From the NCBI RefSeq assembly GCF_000633635.1, contig NZ_AYPQ01000002.1, positions 485,643-549,642 on the forward strand: 64,000 bases of DNA. Reading direction: 5' to 3'. A model generated the notes under the pieces. It did no database searches. It had not been told where the DNA came from and worked only from the letters and a program-made list of their open reading frames with translations. The DNA is from Enterococcus crotali (GTDB taxonomy: Bacteria; Bacillota; Bacilli; Lactobacillales; Enterococcaceae). Positions 1 to 8,948 of the stretch are shown here, piece by piece. A program made the translations under genes and the position numbers. Position 1 is the first letter of the stretch. Each line of letters opens with the position of its first letter.

Positions 1-1731
1 TTCTTCAATCAGCCAAAATCATTGGTGATTTTTTGAACCTGATAAAGTCAGTCATTCGATAAGCGAGCAAAAGATCGAACAGGAGGTTTCGTTTTATGCT
101 GAACAAAACAAAACATATACACTTGAAAAACACGTCCAAGTCCAAGCTTCCATAGCCGAAACAACCTGGAAAAAGCCTGTGGCTCCTGCCACTTCTTTTG
201 ATTCAGAATTTGCTGAAAGTAAGCAGGCTTGGGAATCCTTATGGGAAAAAGCAGATATTCAAGTTACAGGCGATCTAATGTCTCAAAAATTATTACGGAT
301 CCATACCTACCACCTACTTGTTTCAGCTTCTCCATTTAGTAATAATGAGTTGGATGTTTCTGTAACTGCTCGCGGCTTACACGGTGAGGCCTATCGCGGA
401 CATATTTTCTGGGATGAGATTTTTATCTTGCCTTTTTATATTCTACATTTCCCTGAAACAGCGAAACAGTTGTTGATGTATCGATATAATCGCTTAGGTA
501 AAGCAAAAGAGAATGCTCATGATAGTGGCTATGACGGCGCTATGTATCCGTGGCAATCTGGTCTTGACGGCAGCGAAGATACACAAAAACTTCATTTGAA
601 TCCATTGAACGGCGAATGGGGCGAAGATCACAGTATCTTACAAAGACATGTGTCACTAGCAATCGCGTACAATATCTGGATGTACTGGAACAATTCCGGT
701 GACGATCAATTCATCAAAGCACATGGTGCCGAGATGTTAATGGAAATCGCGAACTTCTGGCGCAGTGCGGCAACCTTCGATGAAAAAACTGACCGCTATT
801 ATATCGATAAAGTTATGGGACCAGATGAATTTCACGAAGCATACCCTAATAGCACAGAAAGCGGCTTGAAAAACAATGCTTATACAAATATCATGGTCGT
901 TTGGTTATTTGAGGAATTAGAAAATATCCTTTCACTATTAAATACGCAAGAACAGACAGAATTATTTAATAAAACACACATTACACAAGAAAATCTAGCA
1001 AAAATGAAAGATATCCGCAAACGCTTAGCGCTGGAGATCAATGAAGACGGGATCATCGCCCAATATGAAGGCTATTTTGCATTAAAAGAGGTCGATTGGG
1101 AACAAGCAAAAGAAAAGTATGGTAATATTTACCGCATGGACCGCATTTTAAAAGCCGAAGGACAGTCACCAGATGATTATAAAGTGTCCAAACAAGCAGA
1201 TACCTTAATGTTGTTCTATAATTTAAATAAAGAAAAAATCGATGAAATCTTAGAGGAACTTGGCTATGACCTACCTACTGATTACCTTGAAAAAACCTTT
1301 TATACTATTTAAATAGAACGTCTCATGGTTCTACACTTTCAAGAATCGTTCATGCTCAACTAGCCGAAGAGGTAGCATTTCACGATTTGTCTTGGAAGTT
1401 ATACCAAGAAGCCTTACATTCAGATTATCAGGATATCCAGGGCGGTACGACCGCAGAAGGCATCCACACTGGTGTTATGGCTGCAACAATTTATGTTACC
1501 CTAACCACTTATGCTGGCATCGATATCAAAAAGAAACACTTGACAATCAAACCTAATTTACCAGAAACTTGGGCTGATCTGACGTTTAACATCGACCACA
1601 AAGGGATTCACTATGAAATAACCGTTTCAAAGCATTGCGTTCGAGTTTATCCCTCACAAGATACAACCATACTGGTCAATGATCAGCAGTATCCATTGAT
1701 TGCTCATGAAGAAATAACCATCAATTACTAA
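1..1731 (+). pseudogene. Glycoside hydrolase family 65 phosphorylase (maltose/kojibiose/trehalose-6-P phosphorylase type), 5' partial, two frameshifts
   Basis: GH65 enzymes phosphorolyse an alpha-disaccharide in the cytoplasm, giving beta-glucose 1-phosphate. The main open frame (179-1312) carries the hallmark run RGHIFWDE and the catalytic general-acid segment VMGPDEFHE near 811-840. The C-terminal domain continues in another frame from about 1303 with NRTSHGSTLSR and ends at 1731. Reading is also broken near 31-38, where a run of six T interrupts the frame. Restoring one base at each site (about 36 and about 1295-1303) gives a continuous family-like protein. The beginning lies outside the window. 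pgmB follows 21 bp later, which fits use of the beta-glucose 1-phosphate product. The exact disaccharide cannot be told from sequence alone. The breaks may be sequencing indels rather than real inactivation. Confidence 0.85.
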
Positions 1732-1752
1732 TTGTCAGATAGGAGAATACAC

Positions 1753-2403
1753 ATGAAAAAAGGCTTTGTTTTCGATTTAGACGGCGTTATTACCGATACA
1801 GCCAAGTTTCACTATATTGCTTGGAAAGAGCTCGCAAAAAATTTAGGCATCACCATCGATGAGACATTCAATGAAACCTTAAAAGGAATCAGCCGCATGG
1901 ATTCTTTAGATAAAATTTTAGCTTACGGTCAACGAGAAAATGATTTTACTTTAACAGAAAAAGAAGCATTAGCACAAAGCAAAAATGATGAATATGTTAA
2001 GCTTTTAGCAGATCTTTCGGAAACAGATTTATTGCCAGGTGTTCACGCTTTTTTAACTCAAGCAAAAGAGCACAATATTCCTTGTTCAATTGCTTCAGCT
2101 TCCAAAAATGCGCCCATGATTTTAGAAAAATTAGGGGTTCTTGATTTCTTCGGACACATCGTTGATCCAGAAACCTTAAAAAAAGGTAAACCTGATCCCG
2201 AAATTTTCATAAAAGCCGCTGAAAGTATCAATATTAAACCAGAAGATGCCATTGGCTTTGAAGATGCTCAGGCTGGCATTGAGGGAATCAAAGCTGCCGG
2301 CATGTATGCTGTAGGAATTTCCGCTACAGAAACGTTAAAAGGAGCAGACTTGCAGGTTACTTCCATGACTGAATTAATCGTTGAACGTTTAATAACTAAT
2401 TAA
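1753..2403 (+). CDS. pgmB: Beta-phosphoglucomutase
   Basis: HAD-superfamily enzyme of 216 residues that converts beta-glucose 1-phosphate to glucose 6-phosphate, feeding the GH65 phosphorylase product into glycolysis. The N-terminus has the nucleophile motif FDLDGVITD (Asp8 and Asp10), followed by an alpha-helical cap with the KGISRMDSL segment typical of beta-PGM. Later come SIASASKNA (motif II Ser), KGKPDPEIF (motif III Lys) and GFEDAQAGIEG (acidic motif IV). I chose the ATG at 1753 because AGGAG at 1741 is spaced correctly. An upstream in-frame TTG lacks a ribosome-binding site. The gene is probably cotranscribed with the phosphorylase. Confidence 0.93.
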   Translation: MKKGFVFDLDGVITDTAKFHYIAWKELAKNLGITIDETFNETLKGISRMDSLDKILAYGQRENDFTLTEKEALAQSKNDEYVKLLADLSETDLLPGVHAFLTQAKEHNIPCSIASASKNAPMILEKLGVLDFFGHIVDPETLKKGKPDPEIFIKAAESINIKPEDAIGFEDAQAGIEGIKAAGMYAVGISATETLKGADLQVTSMTELIVERLITN

Positions 2404-2418
2404 AAATAGCCAAACAGA

Positions 2419-2465
2419 GGAGGCTGGGACATAACTCTACGAGTTACATTCCAGCCTTCTCTATT
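2419..2465. terminator. Bidirectional terminator-like hairpin after pgmB
   Basis: AGGCTGGGA pairs with TCCAGCCT, and AACTC/GAGTT extends the stem around a 3-nt loop. It lies between convergent pgmB and the ClbS-like gene. The GAGGCTGGGAC... start resembles gene-end repeats common in enterococci. Confidence 0.6.
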
Positions 2466-2507
2466 TATTTAAATACTTGAGATGAATTCCTTTTTATTCC
2501 CCTTTTG

Positions 2508-3023
2508 TTACTTAAGCATAGTAAGTTTTTTCCATTTACGGATTTTTGTTCGGAAATTCGTAAATGGTGCCACAGTATTGATATGCACCCACTTGTATAA
2601 CGGCCACATCGCTTTGGTGGTTGCATACTCTCTCTGGCCTGCTTCAAATACCTCTTTCTCTGAAAGAGTCTCCAGCCAGTCACATACTTCATTAACAGAA
2701 TTTCTTAGCATGACTCTTTGCTCAGCAAGACTATATTTCCCATATTTTTCATAAAAAGATTGATATAACCCACCTAAATTATTCCATTTGTACCCCTCAG
2801 CAGGGGTCTGAACGACTTTTCCCGCCTGCTCCTCTTGTTCCCATTGAAGAATCAAATTTACCCAACCAAGCTGATAAGATAAATTTTCAGAAGGCGTTTT
2901 GTCCACTTCTTCAATCCGTATGTCTTTCTGCTCTTCAGGCACATCGATAAATTCTTCATCGTATTTCTCATATCTTTTCTTTATTTCTGCAATCAACTCT
3001 TCTTTATTTGCATATGTGCGCAT
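2508..3023 (-). CDS. ClbS/DfsB family four-helix-bundle protein
   Basis: 171-residue protein matching the ClbS/DfsB (former DUF1706) family of four-helix bundles related to DinB. Visible features are the N-terminal [20 protein letters not shown] helix, the [15 protein letters not shown] helix with conserved Gly-Trp, and the [19 protein letters not shown] segment, followed by a third helix with the conserved [13 protein letters not shown] end. ClbS protects colibactin producers, but most Firmicute members have no known role, so I assign only the family. ATG at 3023 is preceded by GGAG-like bases. No operon partner is obvious. It is convergent with pgmB and stands just downstream of the radical-SAM gene on the same strand. 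Confidence 0.8.
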   Translation of the reverse strand: MRTYANKEELIAEIKKRYEKYDEEFIDVPEEQKDIRIEEVDKTPSENLSYQLGWVNLILQWEQEEQAGKVVQTPAEGYKWNNLGGLYQSFYEKYGKYSLAEQRVMLRNSVNEVCDWLETLSEKEVFEAGQREYATTKAMWPLYKWVHINTVAPFTNFRTKIRKWKKLTMLK

Positions 3024-3064
3024 ATTTAAACTCCTTTACTATTTAAAGCTCTTTCTAATAAATT

Positions 3065-3948
3065 TTAGTCGAACAACGTTCCCTGACTTGAAACATAAGA
3101 AGCTTGATAATTATATATGATTTTTTCCATTTGATATTCCATCCCTAATTTATCACAAAGTGCATGAAATTTACTCGCAATTTGAGCTTGATTCTGAATT
3201 TCACAGTAATAACCATGACCATAGCTTTTTTTATACTTGATTAAGATCTCAGGAAAATAGTGCGCCAAAAATCTAAAGTAATGTTCTTTTTGCCGATCTC
3301 TCAAGGTCATCCCAAAAAAAGGATAAACATATTTCGCTCCAGCTTCTGCCGCTTTTAAAACAATCAGTTCAATCGTTGACCAATCATCGGTGAGAAATGG
3401 TAACATCGGCATCAGGATAACACCCGCATAAACCCCGCTAGCTGCTAATTGGCGAATAGCTTCTAAGCGTTGAGATGGCGGACTAACTGAGCGCTCGATT
3501 TTTTGGCCAACTCATCATCCATTGTGCTGACCGATAGACTAACATTGACAGGCGAGTGCTGGGCAATTTCTTTTAAAATTCGCTGATCACGTGTAACTAA
3601 ACTACTTTTAGTCGCAATTGAAACACCGTAGCCAAAATGATGAAATAATTTCAATGATCGTAATGTCAACTCTTGGCTACGTTCAAAAAAATTGTATGGA
3701 TCTGACATCGATCCTGTTCCGACAACGCCTTTTTTCTTTTTACCAGACAGCTCTTCGCTTAATAATTCAATTGCTTGTTTCTTAGCGCGTACCTTATCAA
3801 ACTGATCGATCTGATAGCACTCACTCCTTGAATCACAATAGACACATCCATGATGGCATCCTTTGTAAAGATTCATCGTGTAATCTGTTCCAAACCATTC
3901 ATTTGTTCTGCTTTTTGATAAAATCGATTTTGCTGAAATATAGTCCAT
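3065..3948 (-). pseudogene. SPL-family radical SAM protein, interrupted by one frameshift
   Basis: Radical-SAM protein of the Rv2578c/SPL-like family, about 293 residues when joined. The N-terminal half has the cluster motif CX3CX2C (Cys31, Cys35, Cys38 in YKGCHHGCVYCDSR), then GTGSMSDPYN and a SLSVSTMDDE strand. The C-terminal half (3065-3412) continues with PMLPFLTDD. The two halves lie in different frames. Adding one base to the T-run at 3499-3504 joins them as ...ELAKK-IERSVSPPSQRL. I chose ATG at 3948 because it matches the family start. The strong GGAGG near 3988 is too far upstream to serve it, so the true start is uncertain. No substrate is known. It could be a real mutation or a sequencing indel. 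Confidence 0.8.
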
Positions 3949-4019
3949 TATTTTTAACTGTATAAAACAAGAAACAGTTGCTAGCACCTCCTTTGATTAT
4001 CCTACCTGTATTTTAAACC

Positions 4020-4058
4020 TTGACACAGTGTGAAAGTCAACTTGTTTTAACGTATAAT
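4020..4058 (+). promoter_or_regulatory. Promoter and inverted-repeat operator of the merR-like gene
   Basis: TATAAT at 4053-4058 lies 17 bp after GTGAAA. An inverted repeat TTGAC N11 GTCAA (4020-4040) covers the -35 region. This is a plausible autoregulatory operator between the divergent radical-SAM and MerR genes. The assignment rests on pattern only. Confidence 0.5.
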
Positions 4059-4096
4059 AGAAGTAGTGTGATTCTAGATTCATTTAAGGAGTAATT

Positions 4097-4893
4097 ATGT
4101 TTAAAATCAGTGAATTTTCTAAATTGACTAACATCAGCCCACGTATGCTTAGGCACTACGACAAATTAAATTTATTAAAACCCAAGATCATTCAAACAGA
4201 TAATAACTACCGCTACTATACACCTGAGCAGATTACTCAGGTGAACCAAATTCTTTCACTCAAAAATATTGGCATTCCACTAAAAGAAATCAAAACTTTT
4301 TTAGATGGCGATGTCGATTTAGCTGATTATTTAGCAAAGCATCGAACATTATTAGAAACAGAACTTGCTGAAAAGAAACTACAGCTTGCCTATTTAGCTC
4401 TGTTAGAAGAAAAAATACCACTTCGAAAACCGAAGCGGTAAATTATCCGATCGAAACAAAAATCATGAATGATCTATTCGTTCTTACTTATCATCAAAAA
4501 GTAGCCTCTTACTATGAAGAAGAGCAACTTTGGCAACAACTTTTTTCTACTATACGAACTGAAGACCAAGCTAAATTGGGTCATTCTATCGCAGTTTTTC
4601 ATAACACGGCTTCTGATAGCTTAGATATCGAAGTCATGATCAGTATTCCAGAATCGCTAAAACCCTTGTATCCACAGACCAAAACCTTCTCACCAGGTTT
4701 AATCGCTTCAGTTGTAACAAACGGTGCCTACAATGCTATACCAACTATTCATGCCGATATGGCTGACTGGTTGGAAGTGAATGAGTACGTAATTACTGGA
4801 AGCACTTTTAACATTTATCATTCTAGCCCAGCTACTGAGGAACAGGAAGAATTTTATATTACTGAGATTTGTTACCCAATAAAAAGTAAATAG
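4097..4893 (+). pseudogene. MerR family transcriptional regulator with C-terminal GyrI-like effector domain, frameshifted
   Basis: The first frame (4097-4441) encodes the MerR winged-helix domain: FKISEFSKLTNISPRMLRHYDK, the wing motif NNYRYYTPEQ and a dimerisation helix. It stops at 4441. The second frame carries a GyrI/AraC-effector-type domain from about 4443 to 4893 (MNDLFVLTYHQKVASYYE ... EEQEEFYITEICYPI). One missing base near 4433 (AAACCGAAGCGG) would join them through ...RKPEAVNYPIETK into a protein of about 265 residues, the normal length for such regulators. Ligand unknown. It is alone behind its own promoter. A one-base sequencing deletion is an alternative to real truncation. Confidence 0.8.
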
Positions 4894-4997
4894 AATATTT
4901 TTCATACTTTTAGTTTATAATTATCTCTATATGATTTACAATTAAGTTCATATCGTATTTTGATATATTTTTTTAAACTAATGGGAGGAAAATAAGT

Positions 4998-5072
4998 ATG
5001 AAAAAAATCAATAAAAAGTGGATCGTTGGTATGATGGTGCTTTCTATTATTTGCGGGGCAGATAAAATATGA
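4998..5072 (+). CDS. Short hydrophobic ORF (24 aa), possible leader or truncated signal peptide
   Basis: ATG at 4998 stands 9 bp after a strong GGGAGG. The encoded 24-residue peptide has a lysine-rich start (MKKINKKW) and a hydrophobic stretch IVGMMVLSIICG, so it looks like a signal peptide cut short or a small membrane peptide. The TGA stop overlaps the next ATG as ATGA, suggesting translational coupling. I recognise no family. It may be the remnant of a deleted secreted-protein gene. Confidence 0.4.
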   Translation: MKKINKKWIVGMMVLSIICGADKI

Positions 5073-5236
5073 TCGAGCAGATTCGACTCGTGAATCAGAT
5101 AGTTATGGATATTCTTTATATACTACTCGATCCACTTTTAGCAGGCCTCGTTTTTTATTGTGTCCTTTCAATCAATCGCTTAAAAAAAGAAGTAGCTAGA
5201 TTAAATAATCAATTAAATCAGGTACATAACGACTGA
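5069..5236 (+). CDS. Small membrane protein of unknown function (55 aa)
   Basis: Begins in the ATGA overlap with the preceding micro-ORF and has no good ribosome-binding site of its own. The 55 residues form one hydrophobic segment (VMDILYILLDPLLAGLVFYC) followed by a charged tail with heptad-like leucines (RLKKEVARLNNQLNQV), a possible short coiled coil. I do not recognise it. The membrane segment plus coiled tail makes translation plausible but not certain. Confidence 0.4.
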   Translation: MIEQIRLVNQIVMDILYILLDPLLAGLVFYCVLSINRLKKEVARLNNQLNQVHND

Positions 5237-5347
5237 CTTAAAAGCCCGAGACAAAAGTGTTTATTTCCGAAGGAGCTGCTTTTTTTCGCCGATTATTCGG
5301 TTATAGAGCGCACATCAAAACTGATTTTTAGTTTTGTCCCACACCCT
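5237..5347. repeat. Enterococcal gene-end repeat, copy 1 (short form)
   Basis: Contains CCGAGACAAAAGTGTTTA, GAAGGAGCTGCTTTT, CGCCGATTATTCGG and CATCAAAACTGATTTTTAG followed by TTTTGTCCCACACC. The reverse complement of 52721-52845 has the same blocks in the same order plus an extra segment of about 30 bp. It lies between convergent transcription units and may act as a terminator. Confidence 0.65.
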
Positions 5348-5367
5348 TCTACTATACAAATCAACTT

Positions 5368-6512
5368 TTATTTTACTCGTCCTTTTAAGACTGTTTTTAC
5401 TACTCGAAAGTCTTCATCTAAAAGAATCAAATCAGCATCATATCCGACTGCAATCTTACCAATTTTCTGCTCTCCTAAAATAACGGCTGGTGTCGTTGCC
5501 CCCATTTTAATTGCATCATTTAACGGAATACCCATTTCCACGCTCAATTTAAGCGCTTCGTTCATCGTCACTGTGCTGGATGCTAATGTGCCATCTTTTA
5601 AACGAGCTACTCCATTTTCAACAGTGACATGATGTCCACCAAATTCGTAAGCACCATCGCCCACTCCCATGGCCTGTAAAGCGTCTGTGATCAATACCAT
5701 ACCATCCGCTCCTTTTATTTTGTGTAATAAACGGACAATTCCTGGATGTAAATGAATTCCATCGACGATCGCCTGAACACTAACATGATCGTTTTCGAGA
5801 GCGGCAGTAACCAAGCCTGGTGCTCGATGATGAATTGGCGGCATGGCGTTGAAGCAGTGGGTGATATGCGTTGCCCCTTTCTTGAAAGCCTCTTGCGCTT
5901 CTTCATAAGTTGCATCAGAATGTGCAATTGCTACGACCACGTTTTTTTCTTTTAAATAGGCAATCAATTCTAAACAGCCTGGTAATTCTGGTGCTACGGT
6001 AACCATCTTGATCAAATCACCGGCTCGTTCAAAAATTGCCGCCATTTCATTTAAATCAGGATTTCTCAAATAGTTAGGATCCTGCATGCCTTTTCTTTTC
6101 ACATTTAAATATGGACCTCTAAGTGAATTCCTAAGATTTTTGCTCCTTCTTCATGTCCGATCACATCTTTCGTTCGATCGATCATTGTTAGTAAAGCATC
6201 TAAAGAAGAAGTGACTGATGTGACTAAAAATCCGGTACAGCCTGTTTCCAAACATTTTTTGGACACTTCTTGAATACTTTTTGTGGTGCCGTCCATCATA
6301 TCAAAATTATTTGCTCCATGAATATGGACATCAAGCATCCCTGGAATCAGTAATTGTCCGCGTCCATTAATCTTACTATCCACTGTTTCATTCACAAAAG
6401 CTTGTTCTTTTGTGTTTGCTATTGTTGTAATTGTTTCATTTTCAATTAGAATATCTACTGAATCTATGCCTGTTGGCTCACTTATGGACACATTTTGAAG
6501 TAATAGTTTCAT
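5368..6512 (-). pseudogene. nagA: N-acetylglucosamine-6-phosphate deacetylase, interrupted by one frameshift
   Basis: NagA removes acetate from GlcNAc-6-phosphate in amino-sugar catabolism and wall recycling. The N-terminal half (6105-6512) has the metal-binding HIHG (His63, His65). The C-terminal half (5368-6102) has the AIAHSDAT and HCFNAMPP metal and substrate motifs and the catalytic Asp in VLITDAL. The two frames join as GIHLEGPYLNVKRKG if one G is restored near 6114 (GAGGTCC for GAGGGTCC). The joined length of about 381 residues is normal. The start overlaps the stop of the upstream DeoR gene (ATGA), so both form one operon. Because the frame break sits inside an invariant motif, a sequencing indel is likely. 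Confidence 0.88.
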
Positions 6513-7279
6513 TTAATCCCATCCTCTGCAAAAATAATTTGTACTTCCGCTTTTTTCAATTGTGCGATGAGCGTCTTGGGTAATGGTTTGTCTGTAATCA
6601 ACATATCTATCTCTGAGAAGTCTAGTTTAAAATTTGTCGTATTTCTAACTTTCGAGCTGTCCATCACAACACAAGTGCGTTTAGCATTTTTAATGATCGT
6701 TTGCTTTAATTCAATATCTTCCAGTTCAGAATAAAAGAGACCTGCTTCATTGATACCGGATGCACCGATAAATGCAACGTCAAAGTAATAATTAGCTAAT
6801 TGAGTGATTATTGACGTCCCATGCAGCAAATGAGAGCGTGAATTGAAGTACCCTCCTAGAAGAAAAACGGCTTGCTCATTATTTTTTTCTGTTGCGGATA
6901 AAGCATTGTCGATCGAGTTGGTCACGATTAAGACATTTTCTTGTGTGAGTTCTTTAGCGATAAATTGAGCCGTGGTCGAAACGTCCAGCCAAATCGTTTG
7001 ATTCGCTGAGATTTCTTTTACTGCTTTACGAGCTATTTGAATTTTTTCTTGACTGTTTGCGACTAGTCGTTTGGAATAATTTTCGATTTTGGTTTTGATA
7101 ATTGGCAGTCTGATTCCACCACGGTATCTTTCAGCTAAACCATCATTTACGATCAATAAAATATCGCGACGGATGCTGTCTTTAGAAACGTGAAAATACG
7201 TTGCTAGCTCGGCTGCATCTAATTTTTCCTTTTCTTGTAGCAACTCTAAAATTTTAGCAATGCGTTCAGTTTGATCCAT
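6509..7279 (-). CDS. DeoR/GlpR family transcriptional regulator
   Basis: 256-residue DeoR-family repressor. An N-terminal winged helix (ERIAKILELLQEKEKLDAAE ... VSKDSIRRDILLI) is followed by the RYRGGIRLP linker and a sugar-phosphate-sensing C-terminal domain with LDVSTTAQF, VTNSIDNAL and GASGINEAG. It is the first gene of a two-gene operon with nagA, overlapping it by 4 bp, so an amino-sugar phosphate is the likely effector. ATG at 7279 has a clear AGGAGG. The promoter lies at 7303-7332. Confidence 0.88.
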   Translation of the reverse strand: MDQTERIAKILELLQEKEKLDAAELATYFHVSKDSIRRDILLIVNDGLAERYRGGIRLPIIKTKIENYSKRLVANSQEKIQIARKAVKEISANQTIWLDVSTTAQFIAKELTQENVLIVTNSIDNALSATEKNNEQAVFLLGGYFNSRSHLLHGTSIITQLANYYFDVAFIGASGINEAGLFYSELEDIELKQTIIKNAKRTCVVMDSSKVRNTTNFKLDFSEIDMLITDKPLPKTLIAQLKKAEVQIIFAEDGIK

Positions 7280-7302
7280 AGGCTACCTCCTGATTTATTT
7301 TG

Positions 7303-7332
7303 AGTATAGCAGATAACTCCCGTTTTGCATAA
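7303..7332 (-). promoter_or_regulatory. Putative promoter of the deoR-nagA operon
   Basis: On the minus strand TTATGC (7332-7327), an 18-bp spacer and TATACT (7308-7303) lie 24 bp before the start codon. The -35 match is modest. Confidence 0.4.
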
Positions 7333-7445
7333 TAATAAGTTTTTAATCAACTTTAAATAAGTTTTCATAAGTTTTTTTGCATTTTTTTTCGAACATGATA
7401 CTGATTTCTGTTTCTGCTTAGTTATAGTTAGGCTATATAGCATAT

Positions 7446-7485
7446 AAAAAAAGCTGAACAACCAATTATTTTTGATTGTTCAGCC
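7446..7485 (-). terminator. Rho-independent terminator of the LPxTG-like repeat protein gene
   Basis: On the minus strand GGCTGAACAATC pairs with GGTTGTTCAGC, and a run of seven T follows. It lies just beyond the stop at 7492. Confidence 0.85.
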
Positions 7486-7491
7486 ATTCAT

Positions 7492-8760
7492 TTACTTAGT
7501 TAACGCTTCTCTTTTTGACCATCCTAATGCAACTAAAACCAACATCAGTACCCCCACCATCCAAGTACTGTTACTACTTGCATCATTCGTTGCCGGTAAC
7601 TGCTTTCCTACAGGTTTAGTTGTTCCGACTGGCTTAGTTGAACCAGTGGTATTTTCAGTAATGGTCACCTTAATTACTTGTGCTGTTTCTTTTGTAGAAA
7701 ACTCGTATCCTGGATACTTTTCAGCTAGTTTCTTCATTGTTTCATCAGACCAATTGTACGTAATCGTGACGTCTGTTGTTCCAGCTTTCAATGCTGTCCA
7801 CTTACCAGCTGCATCAATTTCAATGATAGAAGGATCGGCTATAGATGTAACAAAAGAACCTTCAGTATCTTCGATTCCTTCGATTGGTTTTACTTTTAGC
7901 TGTCCGGTATCATCAACTTTTCCAGTGATCGAGTCACTGTCAATGATCGGGGTGATATCTAATACACCAGCAGGTTTTACTTCTACATTGATCGATCTTG
8001 CAATATCTCGTGACATCAAGGTACTGCCAGGATTTTTATCTTGAATCTCTTTGTAGGATTCATCAGAAAGTTTGAAGTCTAAGATAAATTCTGTGGTACC
8101 AGCTTTTAAGGCTGTCCATTTACCAGTCGCATCAACTGAAATGATATCTTTTGCTTTTCCATCAGGAATATAAGCTGTAAAGGTTCCTTTTGGTGTCGTT
8201 ACTCCACCCATAGGAGCTACTGAAAATTGCCCAGTTTCGCCTAGTTTGGCGCTGATCGTTCCCACATTATATTCAGGTGTAATATCAACTTCAGTCACGG
8301 CTGTCACCTCTACAGAGATTTCTTGAGCTAGGTCTTTTTTGATCAGTTTATACTCAGGATATTTTTCCTGAATCTTTTCCAGTGATGCTTTATCCCATTC
8401 AAAATCCAATGTTGCTTTCGTATTTCCAGCACTTAATGCCTGCCATTCACCTTGAGCGTTGATTGAAAGGATTTTTTGATCTGCTACAGTAGCTTTAAAG
8501 GTTCCTTTGAGATCTTTCAGTCCTTCGATTTGTTCAACCTCTAACATTCCTTTATCGCCTACAACTGCTTTAAGCTCTTTGATTTTAAAATGTGGTGTAG
8601 TGTCAATTTCTTTTTGCGCCTCAGAGATTCTTGTTTCTGATGTCTCAGTCGCGGCTCTATCCATACCAGAATTTATTTCTTCTGCAAACGACACAGTCGA
8701 ATAGGATAAGCATATAGCACTAAACAAAATTCCCAACATCATACCTTTTATTGTTTTCAT
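7492..8760 (-). CDS. Cell-wall surface protein with three tandem repeats and a sortase-type C-terminus
   Basis: 422 residues. Residues 1-26 are a signal peptide (lysine start, hydrophobic core, cleavage near SFA-EE). Three related Big-like repeats of about 100 residues follow at roughly 54-154, 160-262 and 269-367, each ending in GxWxALxAGxT and a Tyr/Pro-rich linker. A Thr/Pro-rich stretch leads to LPATN (388-392), a hydrophobic span MVGVLMLVLVALGW and a KRE tail, i.e. a sortase anchor whose fifth motif residue is Asn instead of the usual Gly. ATG at 8760 has AGAGGAG at good spacing; an upstream in-frame ATG does not. Function unknown, probably an adhesin or wall-attached scaffold. It is monocistronic between two terminators. 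Confidence 0.82.
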   Translation of the reverse strand: MKTIKGMMLGILFSAICLSYSTVSFAEEINSGMDRAATETSETRISEAQKEIDTTPHFKIKELKAVVGDKGMLEVEQIEGLKDLKGTFKATVADQKILSINAQGEWQALSAGNTKATLDFEWDKASLEKIQEKYPEYKLIKKDLAQEISVEVTAVTEVDITPEYNVGTISAKLGETGQFSVAPMGGVTTPKGTFTAYIPDGKAKDIISVDATGKWTALKAGTTEFILDFKLSDESYKEIQDKNPGSTLMSRDIARSINVEVKPAGVLDITPIIDSDSITGKVDDTGQLKVKPIEGIEDTEGSFVTSIADPSIIEIDAAGKWTALKAGTTDVTITYNWSDETMKKLAEKYPGYEFSTKETAQVIKVTITENTTGSTKPVGTTKPVGKQLPATNDASSNSTWMVGVLMLVLVALGWSKREALTK

Positions 8761-8892
8761 TTTTTTCTCCTCTACTTTTATTCTATTGCTACTATTTAAT
8801 CTTATCAAATTCTAATCATTATAACAACACTCTTTTATTTTATGTGCATTATCCTTTGATTAAGCACATGATTCAGTTTTAAGCTATCGGAC

Positions 8893-8942
8893 AAAAAAAT
8901 ACTGCCAAGTATTGTAGTTGAACATACAATTTTTGGCAGCAT
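8893..8942 (-). terminator. Terminator of the MFS-sda-amidohydrolase operon
   Basis: On the minus strand CTGCCAA-A-ATTGTA pairs with TACAAT-ACTTGGCAG, followed by TATTTTTTT. It is located immediately after the M20 gene stop at 8949. Confidence 0.85.
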
Positions 8943-8948
8943 TTATTA

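Noticed and set aside
7472..8044. 190-residue plus-strand ORF opposite the wall protein
   Set aside because: Antisense shadow of a repetitive gene with signal peptide and clear repeats on the other strand.
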